Of a stretch of DNA of 64,000 nucleotides, positions 42,260 to 52,056 are shown piece by piece. The position numbers were made by a program, and so were the translations under genes. The notes beneath the pieces were generated by a model, which had not been told where the DNA came from, made no database searches, and was given only the letters and a program-made list of their open reading frames with translations. Source of the DNA: an uncultured Clostridia bacterium (GTDB taxonomy: Bacteria; Bacillota; Clostridia; TANB77; CAG-508); the NCBI GenBank assembly GCA_934130085.1, contig CAKOXK010000006.1, positions 17,091-81,090 on the forward strand, in the 5' to 3' direction. Within the stretch, counting starts at the first letter, position 1. Every line of letters begins with the position of its first letter.

Positions 42260-43861
42260 ATGAATTTGAAGCTTGATCAAAAAATATACAAAAAATTCGA
42301 AAGGATCAAATGTAATATGAAAATTATAATTGTAATTGAATATTTAATAAATTTTGTACTGATGCTACTTTTTCATATACACATGTTTCAATTAAATTCT
42401 TACTTTTTTGCAAAACATGTAAATTGGATGAAGAAAAACATTAATAAGATTGTTAAGCAATTTCTATTTATAGAGATTCCATTTTTCTTAACTCTTTTTA
42501 ACAACACATTTTTCAATGTATTAGCAATCATTATTCTTGCCCTTTCAATTGCATACAACTTTCCTAAAAAGAAGTCTAAAATTGCTTTAAAGTTTACCCC
42601 TCGTGTTATAAGAATGTTTGTTTGTGAAGTAATGCTATTTGTAATCTTACTTTTCGTTGGTGGCATTTCAGAAAAACATTTAATTTTTAAGGTATCAATA
42701 GCAAATATTCTTTCTATCGTTTTTGCTATGATTGCCAACTTTATTAATAAACCAATTGAATTAGCTATAAAAAAACATTACATAAACGATGCAAAGCGTA
42801 TTTTAAAAAGCATGCCTAACTTAATTGTAATTGGTATTACTGGAAGCTATGGTAAAACAAGTGTTAAAAACTTTTTATATAAAACCCTTTCTAGTCAATA
42901 TGAGGTTTTAATCACACCCAAAAATTACAACACAACCATGGGCGTTGTTAAAACAATAAGAGAAAATTTGAAACCTATACATCAAATTTTTATCTGTGAA
43001 ATGGGTGCTACTCATGTTGGAGATATAAAAGAGATTTGCGATATTGTAAATCCTAAATACGGCATAATTACCTCAGTTGGACCTCAACATTTAGAGAGTT
43101 TTAAGTCAATTGATAATGTTCTAAAAACAAAGTTTGAATTGCAAGAGGCTGTTGCCAAAAATGATGGCTTTATGTTTTTAAATTATAACAATGAATACAT
43201 AAAAAATAAAAAAATAAATTCAAAATATTTTTCTTATGGAATTGATGATCCTTCTCTTGACTATAACGGATCCAATATAAAATCAACTTCTTCAGGAATT
43301 AGTTTCGACATTGCTAAAGATAAAGAAACCACACATTTTGAAACTAGCATAATAGGAAAACATAATGTTATAAATCTTGTTGGAGCTATTGCCTGTGCTA
43401 ACTTTCTAGGCGTTCCTTATAAAAAGATGATTCCAAAAATTCGTGAATTAAAACCTGTTGCTCATAGACTAGAACTTATTAATAGAGGAAATATAACTAT
43501 TATTGATGATTCATACAATTCAAACCCTGTAAGTTCAAAATCCGCTATTGATACTCTTCTTGAATTTGAAGGAACTCACATCATTGTTACCCCAGGTTTA
43601 ATTGAACTTGGAAGTAATGAAGATAAATATAATTTTGAACTTGGAAAATACGCTGCAAAATGTGATTACATTTATCTTGTTGGTGAAAAACATTCTAAGC
43701 CAATATATGATGGTGCAATCTCTGAAAATTTTGACAAAAATAAAATTACTGTATGTTCATCTCCAAATGAAGCAGTTTTAAAAGTAAATTCTTTAAATAT
43801 TTCAGGAAAAATTACGATTTTACTTGAAAATGACTTGCCAGATAACTATAATTTAAAGTGA
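42260..43861 (+). CDS. murF: MurF-like Mur ligase with N-terminal membrane segments
   Basis: A 533-residue Mur ligase family protein. Unlike standard MurF, it begins with three or four hydrophobic segments (about residues 18-160). The ligase part has the P-loop ITGSYGKTSVKN, then TPKNYNTTMGV, EMGATHVGDI, SVGPQHLESF and a C-terminal domain with DDSYNSNPVS, all typical of UDP-MurNAc-tripeptide D-Ala-D-Ala ligase. It would supply the pentapeptide precursor, and ddl lies just downstream. The membrane segments are also seen in other Clostridia. The start is uncertain: the first ATG lacks a clear site, and the ATG at 42317 follows AAAGGAT. Confidence 0.85.
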   Translation: MNLKLDQKIYKKFERIKCNMKIIIVIEYLINFVLMLLFHIHMFQLNSYFFAKHVNWMKKNINKIVKQFLFIEIPFFLTLFNNTFFNVLAIIILALSIAYNFPKKKSKIALKFTPRVIRMFVCEVMLFVILLFVGGISEKHLIFKVSIANILSIVFAMIANFINKPIELAIKKHYINDAKRILKSMPNLIVIGITGSYGKTSVKNFLYKTLSSQYEVLITPKNYNTTMGVVKTIRENLKPIHQIFICEMGATHVGDIKEICDIVNPKYGIITSVGPQHLESFKSIDNVLKTKFELQEAVAKNDGFMFLNYNNEYIKNKKINSKYFSYGIDDPSLDYNGSNIKSTSSGISFDIAKDKETTHFETSIIGKHNVINLVGAIACANFLGVPYKKMIPKIRELKPVAHRLELINRGNITIIDDSYNSNPVSSKSAIDTLLEFEGTHIIVTPGLIELGSNEDKYNFELGKYAAKCDYIYLVGEKHSKPIYDGAISENFDKNKITVCSSPNEAVLKVNSLNISGKITILLENDLPDNYNLK

Positions 43862-43966
43862 TTTCTCTAATCAATATTTAAACTATAAAAAAAAACAATA
43901 AAAAAGATTTTTGCATTACAAAAATCAAACATTTTCAAATAATATACAAGAAATAAAATCTTAAAT

Positions 43967-44085
43967 AAAAATGCGTGAAGTTGAAATTCAAATAAAGTAT
44001 AAAATACAAAATGCAAGAAGTTAAAACTCAAATAAGATATAAAGTATAAAATGTAGAATACGAGAAACTGAATTTTAAATACAAA
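43967..44085. repeat. Degenerate tandem repeat upstream of ddl
   Basis: About three diverged units of roughly 40 bases, each starting AAAATG and containing GAAGTT(G/A)AAA(A/T) then CTCAAATAA or similar and TATAAA. No coding potential. Confidence 0.6.
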
Positions 44086-44149
44086 TATGAATTATGATAG
44101 AGATTTTCAAATTTAAATACAACATTTATAAATGAAAGGATGATAAATT

Positions 44150-45349
44150 ATGAAGATTAAATTAGGTGTATTTTTTGGAGGCCACAGCGTTGAACATGAG
44201 GTTTCTATAATCACAGCTATTCAAGCAATTGAAAATATGGATACAGAAAAATATGATATTATTCCAATCTATATTTCAAAAGATAATAAAATGTATGTTG
44301 GTAAACTTGTTGGTGACATTAGAAACTATAAGAACATTGATGAACTAATCAGCAAAAGCACTCAAGTTACATTAGCTAATATTGATGACAAAGCCTGCCT
44401 TTTAAAATGCACACATAATAAATTATTTGGAAGCAATGTTTACGATTACATCGATGTTGCATTCCCTATTGTTCATGGAACTAATGTTGAAGATGGAAGT
44501 TTGCAAGGCTATTTAAAAATGTTTAACATTCCATATTGTGAAAGTGATGTTATATCATCTGCTGTTGGAATGGATAAATACGTTTGCAAATGTGTTTTGA
44601 AAGATAATGGTATTCCAATTTTAGATTGCAAATGTTTCACTTATGGAGACTATGTTGATAATGTTGAAAACATATATTCTTCAGTTGAAAGTAGCATTCC
44701 CTACCCTGTTATTGTAAAGCCAGTAAACCTCGGTTCAAGTGTTGGAATTGGAATTGCAAAAAATAAAGATGAACTAAAAGAAAGAATTGAAGATGCCTTT
44801 TCATATTCTAAGAAAGTACTTGTTGAAAAAGCAATAACAAATTTAAAAGAAGTTAACTGCTCAGTTGTTGGTGATTATGAAAGCGCTAAAGCGTCTGAAT
44901 GTGAAGAGCCAATTAAGACAGATGAGATTTTAAGTTATAAAGATAAATACATCTCAGGCCAAGGTAAAAAAGGTGGCTCAAAATCAATGAATGCCGGTGT
45001 TTTAAAGTTACCAGCCGACATTACAGAAGAGCAAAAAAACACAATTCAAACTTTAGCACTAAAAACATTCAAAGCCCTAGGTTGTTCAGGTGTTATACGT
45101 ATTGACTTTATGATTGATCAGAATAATGGAAACATATATGTTAATGAAGTAAACACAATTCCTGGTTCCCTATCATTCCACTTATGGAAAGCTACAGGTT
45201 TGAAATATAAAAATTTATTAAATCAAATAATTGAATTAGGTTTAAAAAGATACCGTGAGGATGAAAACATAACATTCTCATTTGATACCAATATTCTATC
45301 AGGATATACAACTAACGGACTAAAAGGTGGAACAAAATTCAATAAATAA
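44150..45349 (+). CDS. ddl: D-alanine--D-alanine ligase
   Basis: Ddl makes the D-Ala-D-Ala dipeptide for peptidoglycan. The ATP-grasp protein opens VFFGGHSVEHEVSIITA (with the SxEHEVS motif), then FPIVHGTNVEDGSLQGYL, KPVNLGSSVGIGIAKN and NEVNTIPGSLSFHLWKA. At 399 residues it is about 40 longer than E. coli DdlB, partly through an insertion near residues 240-275. AAAGGAT precedes the ATG. It is the third cell-wall gene of a plus-strand cluster (hydrolase, MurF-like, Ddl) and is followed by a strong terminator. D-Lac ligases are related, but nothing indicates vancomycin resistance. Confidence 0.95.
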   Translation: MKIKLGVFFGGHSVEHEVSIITAIQAIENMDTEKYDIIPIYISKDNKMYVGKLVGDIRNYKNIDELISKSTQVTLANIDDKACLLKCTHNKLFGSNVYDYIDVAFPIVHGTNVEDGSLQGYLKMFNIPYCESDVISSAVGMDKYVCKCVLKDNGIPILDCKCFTYGDYVDNVENIYSSVESSIPYPVIVKPVNLGSSVGIGIAKNKDELKERIEDAFSYSKKVLVEKAITNLKEVNCSVVGDYESAKASECEEPIKTDEILSYKDKYISGQGKKGGSKSMNAGVLKLPADITEEQKNTIQTLALKTFKALGCSGVIRIDFMIDQNNGNIYVNEVNTIPGSLSFHLWKATGLKYKNLLNQIIELGLKRYREDENITFSFDTNILSGYTTNGLKGGTKFNK

Positions 45350-45362
45350 TGCCATATATACT

Positions 45363-45399
45363 AAAAAACATATTCAATTTTTATTTGAATATGTTTTTT
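45363..45399. terminator. Bidirectional terminator between ddl and the RusA gene
   Basis: AAAAAACATATTCAA and TTGAATATGTTTTTT form a perfect 15-bp stem with a 7-base loop, with A/T runs in both directions. Confidence 0.9.
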
Positions 45400-45507
45400 A
45401 TATTCTTATTTTATTTTTTCATTCGGTCTACATTTTAATATAAATATTTAAAATCCAAAATTTAATATTTAATGCTTAATACTTAATACTTTGTATAATA
45501 CTTAAAT

Positions 45508-45918
45508 TTAGTATTCATATACTTTTATGTATGTTTTATCTTCTAATGAGTATTTTTTCTCAACTGTAATTTTGCTTACAGCATTATCGTCGTGAAAAAC
45601 AAAATTATTCATTGCATCTAATAACGATTTTGCAATATTATCTATATCAGGTTTCTTAGTAGGGCTTATTTCTCCTCCAAGCATCTTTTCAATATCTTTT
45701 TTAGGGGTACTTTTTGGAATTTTTATATATGCAATTATTTCTATCCCTACTCTTCCTGTTATTTCTTGAAATCTTGGATATTTAAGTTTGAATGATTGTT
45801 GCACCAAATATTCATAGTCTTTTGTTTTGTTTGGTGTATAAACCATTCCCGTATTCATATTAACTCTTGGTCTTTGTTTACCAACTACCTTCCCCTCAAC
45901 TTCAAATTCATAAATCAT
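45508..45918 (-). CDS. rusA: RusA-like Holliday-junction endonuclease
   Basis: A 136-residue RusA family protein. The catalytic Asp residues lie in KKPDIDNIAKSLLDAMN and HDDNAV, and the N-terminus has the family pattern GKVVGKQRPRV. RusA resolves Holliday junctions and is mostly found in prophages. Here it stands alone with no phage genes around, between ddl and the pyrophosphatase gene. It is probably a domesticated copy. A weak AAAGAG precedes the ATG. Confidence 0.88.
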   Translation of the reverse strand: MIYEFEVEGKVVGKQRPRVNMNTGMVYTPNKTKDYEYLVQQSFKLKYPRFQEITGRVGIEIIAYIKIPKSTPKKDIEKMLGGEISPTKKPDIDNIAKSLLDAMNNFVFHDDNAVSKITVEKKYSLEDKTYIKVYEY

Positions 45919-46017
45919 GTTTTATCTCTTTCGAATAGATATATAATATATTTTTATAAAAAAGTGAAAACTTCACTTCATATAACTTTCTTAGCTATAA
46001 ACAACTCAAACTAAACA

Positions 46018-46941
46018 TTAAAGACTTGCAAGAAGTGGTGGAGCGATTTGCTTCTTTCTTGATACAACTCCTTCAAGTAACATTGAATCGTCAGAATCAA
46101 GTTTCTTTTCAAAAGCTTTTTCAACAACATCTTTTAAGTTACCTAAGGCAATTATTTTTGAGTTTGTGTTTATTATATCTGTTATAACAAATATAAATAG
46201 ATCAAGTTTTTTGTCTGATATCTCTTTTTCTATTGCAAATGATAGTTCTTCTTTTCTTGAAAATACATCGGCTATATCTGCAGTATTTACTTGAGATACT
46301 ACTATTTTCTTACCATTTTCATTAAATTCTTTTGCATCAAGATTGATTATCTCACCTGCTGAATATGTGCTTATGTCTGTTCCTTTTTTTAGCATTTCAA
46401 GTCCATATTTTTTTGCATCTATCCCAGCTATTTTTTCAAGCTCGTTGAATGCTTCTACATCATATTCTGTACATGTTGGTGACTTCAATAATAATGTATC
46501 TGATGCTATTGCACTTAGCATTAAAATGCTCATTTCTTTATCTATTTCAATTCCTTTGCATTTGCAAATTTGATATAAAATTGTTGAAGTACAACCAAAT
46601 GGTCTTGCTAAATAATATAATGGTGTTACTGTTTGAAAATCACCTATTCTGTGATGGTCAACAACAGCAACTATTTCTGCGTTTTCTCTATTTTCAACAC
46701 TTTGAGACTTCTCATTATGATCTACTAATATAACTTTTTGTTTATCATCTACTCTTTCAATTTCTCTTTGAGGCTCCATTTTTAGGTACTCAAAAACATA
46801 TTCTGTTTCTTTGTTTATTTTTCCTAATCTAACTGCCTCTGCCTCATATCCTAATTCATTTACTATCTTAGCCATAACAATACTTGAACATATTGTATCT
46901 GTATCAGGATTCTTATGACCAAACACTAAAATCTTATCCAT
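46018..46941 (-). CDS. ppaC: Manganese-dependent inorganic pyrophosphatase
   Basis: This DHH-family enzyme hydrolyses pyrophosphate. Metal-binding motifs are FGHKNPDTDTICSS (HxxPDxD), LVDHNE and VVDHHR; the C-terminal DHHA2 domain ends with the SRKKQ active-site motif (VVSRKKQIAPPL). The 308-residue length matches B. subtilis PpaC (309). I start at the ATG at 46941, which follows GAGGAAGG; an upstream extension is not supported. No CBS domains are present. Confidence 0.95.
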   Translation of the reverse strand: MDKILVFGHKNPDTDTICSSIVMAKIVNELGYEAEAVRLGKINKETEYVFEYLKMEPQREIERVDDKQKVILVDHNEKSQSVENRENAEIVAVVDHHRIGDFQTVTPLYYLARPFGCTSTILYQICKCKGIEIDKEMSILMLSAIASDTLLLKSPTCTEYDVEAFNELEKIAGIDAKKYGLEMLKKGTDISTYSAGEIINLDAKEFNENGKKIVVSQVNTADIADVFSRKEELSFAIEKEISDKKLDLFIFVITDIINTNSKIIALGNLKDVVEKAFEKKLDSDDSMLLEGVVSRKKQIAPPLLASL

Positions 46942-47159
46942 AATCCTTCCTCTTTCCTTTTTATAATCTATTGCTTCTATAATTTTACTATTAAACATTA
47001 TAACTATTAAACATTATATTTTATTAACCCATCAAAAATAATAAATTTAATTTTATAAATTTGATTTAATAAATTTAATTTAATAAAATGAAATTTATTA
47101 AATATAAATAATAATTAATTGATTTCTTAATTCTAGAATATTAATTATCTTTATCTATA

Positions 47160-48881
47160 TTAGTCGTTTTGTGATTTTATTCTTATATATCCAAGCTCTT
47201 CCCAATCATTATATGCAAGATTAAGCTTAAATACAAGTCTTGGTTTAGGGCCTGCTCTGTTTTTATCAATTACGCAGGTGTAATACCTTACATCTGGATC
47301 TTTGTATTTTATTAAATCTTTTGTTTCGTCAAATGTATCAGTTAAAGAATACTCATATCTATGCAAGTCTTCATTATGAATTTGCTTAAATAAGCATAAT
47401 GTATCAAGTACCTCTTTTACTGTTCTACTAACTGCCATATCATTTACACTAAGGTTTACTGGATCTGTAGCAGTTTCAGATAATTGAAGTGTAGATCCAA
47501 TATACATGTTAAAGTTTTGTGCTAGATTAGATAATATTGTTGCAGTTTTCTTAAGCTCTTCACCATTTCCAATATTATCTATATCAGTTTTTAATGTATC
47601 ATAAAATACATATTGTATTCTTTCTTTGTAATAGTAATTCATTATAACCTTTTTTAATTCATCATTTGTATGGTCTGTTATATCAATAAAATGAATTGAA
47701 TTATAAAGGTTTGCATTAAACCAATTTGTAACTTTACATACATCTACAAACTCTTTAGAACATTCACGTAATCTTTTTATGAAATTTACCTGGCTTTCTC
47801 CCTCCTCTTTAAGTACAAAGCCATCTTCATCTGTTTTAACATTACTATCATTATCTGCCCTAAATTTAAAATCAAGCAATTGATTTTCTGATACATGAAG
47901 CTTCTTTCCATGTATCTTTTGTATTTCAGGATTATTCAAAATTGTAGTAATTAAACAAAGTTTCATTTTTTCTTCTGACATTTCGTTTGAAATTACTAAA
48001 ACCTTTTTTTGATGTACTATTGCAATGTAAGCTGCCAAATTCATTGTAAATCTACTCTTACCATAGTTAGAAGGCATTGAAAATGCTGCTGTTTCACCTT
48101 GCCTAATGCCTTTAAAAGCCTTTGTTAATATTGGAAATGGAAGTGATAGACCATTTGTTAATGTATTATCACCTTCTACTAGAAAATCAGTTAAATCATC
48201 ATTTAAAATTGCTCTTTTGAACTTTTCCGTTGTAGTAACTTGGTTTACTGCATTTTCAACATCCTCTGGAGACATCTCATTATAAAGTTCATAGTTTATA
48301 ATATCAGCTATTTTTTCTTGAATGTCTTTTACTGGTATTTTAAGAAAATATTTTCTTAAAATAAATAGTTTTTTTAATTCTCTATATGTTGGCTCTAATT
48401 TATATGGTGAGCCATAAAATTCATCTCTGATCTCATTTTTAGCTTCATATAATTCTTGAGATTCTCTGGAAAAGTTAAATCCATCTTTAGCCTCTTTAGG
48501 TGCAAAACGTTCTCCATCTGTAAATATTATCTTTTTATAGATATTTAGTAATAGTTCATCTGAGAAAAAACAATCTTCAAACTTAAAGTAATATACAGCA
48601 ATCGCCTTAATCTCATTTAAAATTAAACCTATATATCTTCTCTCAAGAACATTACTTGAAAGCTTCTTTGGGAAAATATTTAGATTTGATGATGTATCAA
48701 CATCACTTACTCCATCAATCTTTTCCTCTATATTTCCTTTCGATTTATCAGCCTGCTCTCTTTGTCTTTTTTCCTTTTCTGATTCAATTTCAACTGATAA
48801 ATCATTTGTAATACTCTTGCCCATTGATTGCGATTTCAAAATATCAAGTGCATTTTCAATATTGCTATTTTTCTCACCCAT
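47160..48881 (-). CDS. DnaB-like replicative helicase paralogue
   Basis: A 573-residue RecA-fold ATPase. After a charged N-terminal region (about residues 1-70) comes a DnaB-N-like helical part, then the helicase core. The Walker A-like loop is FSMPSNYGKSRFTMNL, where the usual GxxxxGKT appears as SMPSNYGKS, and Walker B-like YVFYDTLKTD follows. A motif STLQLSETA fits the DnaB H4 region. This is more diverged than the housekeeping DnaB and resembles phage or plasmid helicases, but no mobile genes are beside it. AGAGGT precedes the ATG. Function is uncertain. Confidence 0.65.
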   Translation of the reverse strand: MGEKNSNIENALDILKSQSMGKSITNDLSVEIESEKEKRQREQADKSKGNIEEKIDGVSDVDTSSNLNIFPKKLSSNVLERRYIGLILNEIKAIAVYYFKFEDCFFSDELLLNIYKKIIFTDGERFAPKEAKDGFNFSRESQELYEAKNEIRDEFYGSPYKLEPTYRELKKLFILRKYFLKIPVKDIQEKIADIINYELYNEMSPEDVENAVNQVTTTEKFKRAILNDDLTDFLVEGDNTLTNGLSLPFPILTKAFKGIRQGETAAFSMPSNYGKSRFTMNLAAYIAIVHQKKVLVISNEMSEEKMKLCLITTILNNPEIQKIHGKKLHVSENQLLDFKFRADNDSNVKTDEDGFVLKEEGESQVNFIKRLRECSKEFVDVCKVTNWFNANLYNSIHFIDITDHTNDELKKVIMNYYYKERIQYVFYDTLKTDIDNIGNGEELKKTATILSNLAQNFNMYIGSTLQLSETATDPVNLSVNDMAVSRTVKEVLDTLCLFKQIHNEDLHRYEYSLTDTFDETKDLIKYKDPDVRYYTCVIDKNRAGPKPRLVFKLNLAYNDWEELGYIRIKSQND

Positions 48882-48963
48882 TCACAATATACCTCTCTTT
48901 TGTAAAATTTACTTTAAGATAAAATTCTCAAAATTAATTTATTAATACACTAACGTTACTCTG

Positions 48964-49455
48964 TTATAAACCTAAAACTAATAATATTGCAAAAAATGCA
49001 GTAAATGGATCAATCTTATCAAGCTTAATATTATCTAAACTAAAGTCTAATAATTTTAGATCTGGAACTTCAGACTTAGAGATTAATGAAGCTTTTATAT
49101 TATCAACATTATCAAAATTAAATGCTGATTCAAACTGATATTTATCACCATTTTGCACTTCACCTAAATCAATATACTTAGTACCAACATTTACTCCTCT
49201 TTTGCTAAAAAAATCAAGTTTCAAAAGTTTATCCTTTAAAGTATCACCAGTATCATTAGTAAGTATTCCTTTAACTACGCCATTTGTTATTGTAGCTTTA
49301 GATTCTGTAACTTCTATTTTAGGAGATTCAAAATCTGCTGAAAGCTTTTTATCAATATATGTAGACTTTATTATTTGAAAAGATAATATATCAGTTACAA
49401 CATACAAAATTAGAACTATTAGAAAGTACTTAAAGAAAGTTTTTATTCTTTTCAT
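48964..49455 (-). CDS. Membrane-anchored protein of unknown function
   Basis: A 163-residue protein with an N-terminal hydrophobic segment (about residues 8-27) and a C-terminal one (about 150-163, PFTAFFAILLVLGL). Between them is an extracytoplasmic beta-rich domain with TITNGVVKGILTNDTGDTL, reminiscent of FxLYD-type domains. AGGAG precedes the ATG. It is 18 bases downstream of lexA and so probably part of the same operon and SOS-linked, by position only. Confidence 0.6.
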   Translation of the reverse strand: MKRIKTFFKYFLIVLILYVVTDILSFQIIKSTYIDKKLSADFESPKIEVTESKATITNGVVKGILTNDTGDTLKDKLLKLDFFSKRGVNVGTKYIDLGEVQNGDKYQFESAFNFDNVDNIKASLISKSEVPDLKLLDFSLDNIKLDKIDPFTAFFAILLVLGL

Positions 49456-49473
49456 TTCGTTATGCTCCTCTGA

Positions 49474-50151
49474 TTACATTTTTCTAAATACTCCACACAC
49501 TCTTCCAAGTATTGTGCAGTTTGGTACAATTATAGGATCCATTGTATGATTTTCAGGTTGTAATCTGATATGATCCTTTTCTTTGTAAAAAGTTTTAACC
49601 GTAGCCTCATCATCAATCAATGCAACAACTATTTCACCATTCTCAGCAGTATTTTGTTTTCTAACTAAAATATAGTCGCCATCAAAAATACCAGCTTCAA
49701 TCATACTCTCGCCTCTAACAACCAGCATAAAGCTCTCAGAATTACCAATAAAATCAACTGGAATTGGGAATGAGTCTGTAATATTTTCAACAGCTAAGAT
49801 TGGTTGTCCAGCTGTAATCTTGCCAATTACAGGCACATTAACCATCTCTTTACTGCTATAAAATTGCTTAGTAGCCTCAACCCCATTTACGCCAGATATA
49901 ACCTCTTGACCTTTTGAGTTCTTTAATAATCTAAGAGTTCTACCTTTTTGGTTTTCTTTTCTAATAAATCCAAGCTCCTCAAGATGATTAAGATAACCTT
50001 GTACTGTAGCTGTTGAGCTTAAATTAACAGCTTTACAAATTTCTCTTACAGATGGTGAATAACCTTTAAGTGACATTTCTTTTTGAATATATCTTAATAT
50101 TGTTCTCTCTCTTCTATTTAAACCATTGGCATCTCTAACAGACTTATTCAT
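49474..50151 (-). CDS. lexA: LexA repressor
   Basis: LexA represses the SOS regulon and self-cleaves when stimulated by RecA. The N-terminal winged helix contains YSPSVREICKAVNLSSTATV; the cleavage site is Ala-Gly in ITAGQP, and the catalytic Ser and Lys are in RGESMIEAG and ATVKTFY. All residues are intact. The 225-residue start at 50151 is preceded by GAGGGGG; the longer frame upstream is not supported. A putative operator overlaps its own promoter, indicating autoregulation. Confidence 0.96.
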   Translation of the reverse strand: MNKSVRDANGLNRRERTILRYIQKEMSLKGYSPSVREICKAVNLSSTATVQGYLNHLEELGFIRKENQKGRTLRLLKNSKGQEVISGVNGVEATKQFYSSKEMVNVPVIGKITAGQPILAVENITDSFPIPVDFIGNSESFMLVVRGESMIEAGIFDGDYILVRKQNTAENGEIVVALIDDEATVKTFYKEKDHIRLQPENHTMDPIIVPNCTILGRVCGVFRKM

Positions 50152-50183
50152 ACGAATTCCCCCTCGTTTAATATTATGGGCAT

Positions 50184-50223
50184 ATAATATCACAAAGCGA
50201 ACAGTTTGTCAAACAAAAGTTCG
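50184..50223 (-). promoter_or_regulatory. lexA promoter with overlapping SOS box
   Basis: On the minus strand TTGACA (50207-50212), a 17-base spacer and TATTAT (50184-50189) form the promoter. The sequence CGAACTTTTGTTTG (50210-50223) matches 12 of 14 positions of the Gram-positive SOS box (CGAACRNRYGTTYG) and overlaps the -35 region. Confidence 0.75.
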
Positions 50224-50240
50224 AAAAAGATTTTAAAATT

Positions 50241-51095
50241 TTATTCAAATCCTGCAATGTCAGATTGTTCAAATGTATAATCTAGCTTTTTACCATAAGC
50301 ATCCTCATAAGCATTTATTTTTGCTTCATAATCCTTTTTTTGCATTTCTTCTTTATTTTGTTTTAATGTTTTTTCTGGATCTGGATAAATTGGTTTCATT
50401 ATATGTAATATGAATTTTAATTTTTTAAAACCATCTTCATCATAATCTTTTCTTGTTCGTATTTCAGTAAAACATGGAATTACTGGAACATTAAATTTTG
50501 CAGCTAAGTGGTAAGCTCCTGGTTTTAGTGGTCTTGGTTTTCTATAGTTGTACCACATTTGCTCTTCAGGATATATTAATATAAAGTCTTTGTTTTTTAG
50601 TAAGGTTTCTACCGCTGGCATGAACTTCTTTTCCATATATAATTTACTTTTGCTTAATGGAATGGTTCCACAGTTATTCATTAGAAATCCGAATTGACCT
50701 GTCATCATCGTGTTTTCTTCTTCTATTACAATATCCATGTGCTCTCTTTTACCTATTTTATTCATTGCATACATTATTACAGTACTGTCTTTTGGTGAAA
50801 AGTGATTAGAAGTAATAATTGCTCCTGTTTTTACTTCTTGTAGATTTTCTAATCCTATAATTTTTGTGTCATAGTTAAAAAGTTTTGTATAATTATTTGC
50901 AATTTTTCTTGCCATTTTTCTTTTATATCTGCTTACTATGTTGTTTTTTGTAATGTCAAAGTTCATTAATGCTTTGTCTAGCTCTTTTTTATCAACAACT
51001 GGGTCATTTATTTCAACTTTTTTGTTTAATTCATTGTTTGCGACATTTATTTTTATATTTTCTATTACTTTTAGTCTTTCTTCACTTCTTTGCAT
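50241..51095 (-). CDS. 1-acyl-glycerol-3-phosphate acyltransferase (PlsC-like)
   Basis: A 284-residue acyltransferase. The HX4D catalytic motif is NHFSPKD, the glycerol-phosphate-binding region includes NNCGTIPLSKSK, and the later YPEEQMWYNYRKPRPLKPGA carries the motif III/IV residues. An extra N-terminal helical stretch (about residues 1-60) precedes the domain. It lies at the end of a PlsC-GT8-GT8-PlsC gene set on one strand with almost no gaps, suggesting joint work on a lipid-linked envelope polymer. The start is uncertain because GGGG abuts the ATG. Confidence 0.85.
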   Translation of the reverse strand: MQRSEERLKVIENIKINVANNELNKKVEINDPVVDKKELDKALMNFDITKNNIVSRYKRKMARKIANNYTKLFNYDTKIIGLENLQEVKTGAIITSNHFSPKDSTVIMYAMNKIGKREHMDIVIEEENTMMTGQFGFLMNNCGTIPLSKSKLYMEKKFMPAVETLLKNKDFILIYPEEQMWYNYRKPRPLKPGAYHLAAKFNVPVIPCFTEIRTRKDYDEDGFKKLKFILHIMKPIYPDPEKTLKQNKEEMQKKDYEAKINAYEDAYGKKLDYTFEQSDIAGFE

Positions 51096-51110
51096 TTCAT
51101 TCCCCTTAAT

Positions 51111-52055
51111 TTACATATTTTCCTTAATGTCTGTGAATTTTTGGTTTGATTTCATTATGTTTTCAGCCATAACAACCATGTTCTCTCCGCCCTTAGCATC
51201 TTTTTGTCTTTGTTCATCTGTATATGATTCTAATTCTTTTTTTAGCTCATCATAATACTTAGTTTCTTTTGCATATTTCCAGAATATATCAGAATATTCT
51301 ACATCTCTATAATGCCATGGTTTTCTAAACATGTTGTAATGAATTAGATGTAGGTCTTTTTCATCTAAATGTTCACAGTAGTCAGGCATTTTGTCCCATG
51401 ATAGTGGAAGATATTTTACTTTATCTTTGCAAAGTATGTTTAGATAATCTTGGTCCGGTGCTATTGTATCGCAATTATATTTTGTTAATATTCTTACAAA
51501 TCTTTCCTCTACCCTTGTTTCTCTAAATTTATCTAGGTCTATTACCAAAACTCCAGAGTTAAAGTATTTTTTATTTTCAACTCCATCATTTACTTCTACA
51601 TAGTCTTGTAGTTTTTTTGAATCATGTACCACTCCATCAGGTATTGCACCTATTATATTTCCCTCTAAATCTGTATTATATAAATTTGCAATATCATCAA
51701 GTAAAACAACATCAGAATCAATATAAACTGCTTTATGATATTCAGGAAATAGTGATCCTATAAATATTCTATAATAAATTGTTGATGAATAATAGTCTCT
51801 TAATCTTAATGCCAAGTCATCTTTTAAATCATTTTCAATATTTGAAATATCTTTAAAATCAATTTTTATATTTTCCTGTTCAAACTCTTTTATTTCTTGT
51901 TTTCCTTTTTCACTCATTCCTGAATGTAATATTATAAGCTTATAATTGTTTTTCTTACTTGCGTTTTTTTCTAGTGAATGTATTGCTACTGCTAAGCATG
52001 GTATATAGTTATCATCTGAAGCGAAAAAAACTGGTATTTCATTTGGTCTATTCAT
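51111..52055 (-). CDS. Glycosyltransferase family 8 protein (first)
   Basis: A 314-residue GT8 enzyme, a retaining glycosyltransferase using nucleotide-sugars. The N-terminus IPVFFASDDNYIPCLAVAI is typical, the metal-binding DxD is DSD in AVYIDSDVVLL, and the downstream FNSGVLVIDLDKFRE and later HYN (LIHYNMFRKPW) are conserved. The product could be a sugar added to lipid or teichoic acid. It is one base from the next GT8 gene, so they are translated together. AGAGAG precedes the ATG. Confidence 0.92.
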   Translation of the reverse strand: MNRPNEIPVFFASDDNYIPCLAVAIHSLEKNASKKNNYKLIILHSGMSEKGKQEIKEFEQENIKIDFKDISNIENDLKDDLALRLRDYYSSTIYYRIFIGSLFPEYHKAVYIDSDVVLLDDIANLYNTDLEGNIIGAIPDGVVHDSKKLQDYVEVNDGVENKKYFNSGVLVIDLDKFRETRVEERFVRILTKYNCDTIAPDQDYLNILCKDKVKYLPLSWDKMPDYCEHLDEKDLHLIHYNMFRKPWHYRDVEYSDIFWKYAKETKYYDELKKELESYTDEQRQKDAKGGENMVVMAENIMKSNQKFTDIKENM

Positions 52056-52056
52056 T

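Noticed and set aside
45508..45918. RusA as part of a prophage
   Set aside because: Neighbouring genes on both sides are housekeeping (ddl, ppaC), so it is taken as an isolated, possibly domesticated gene.
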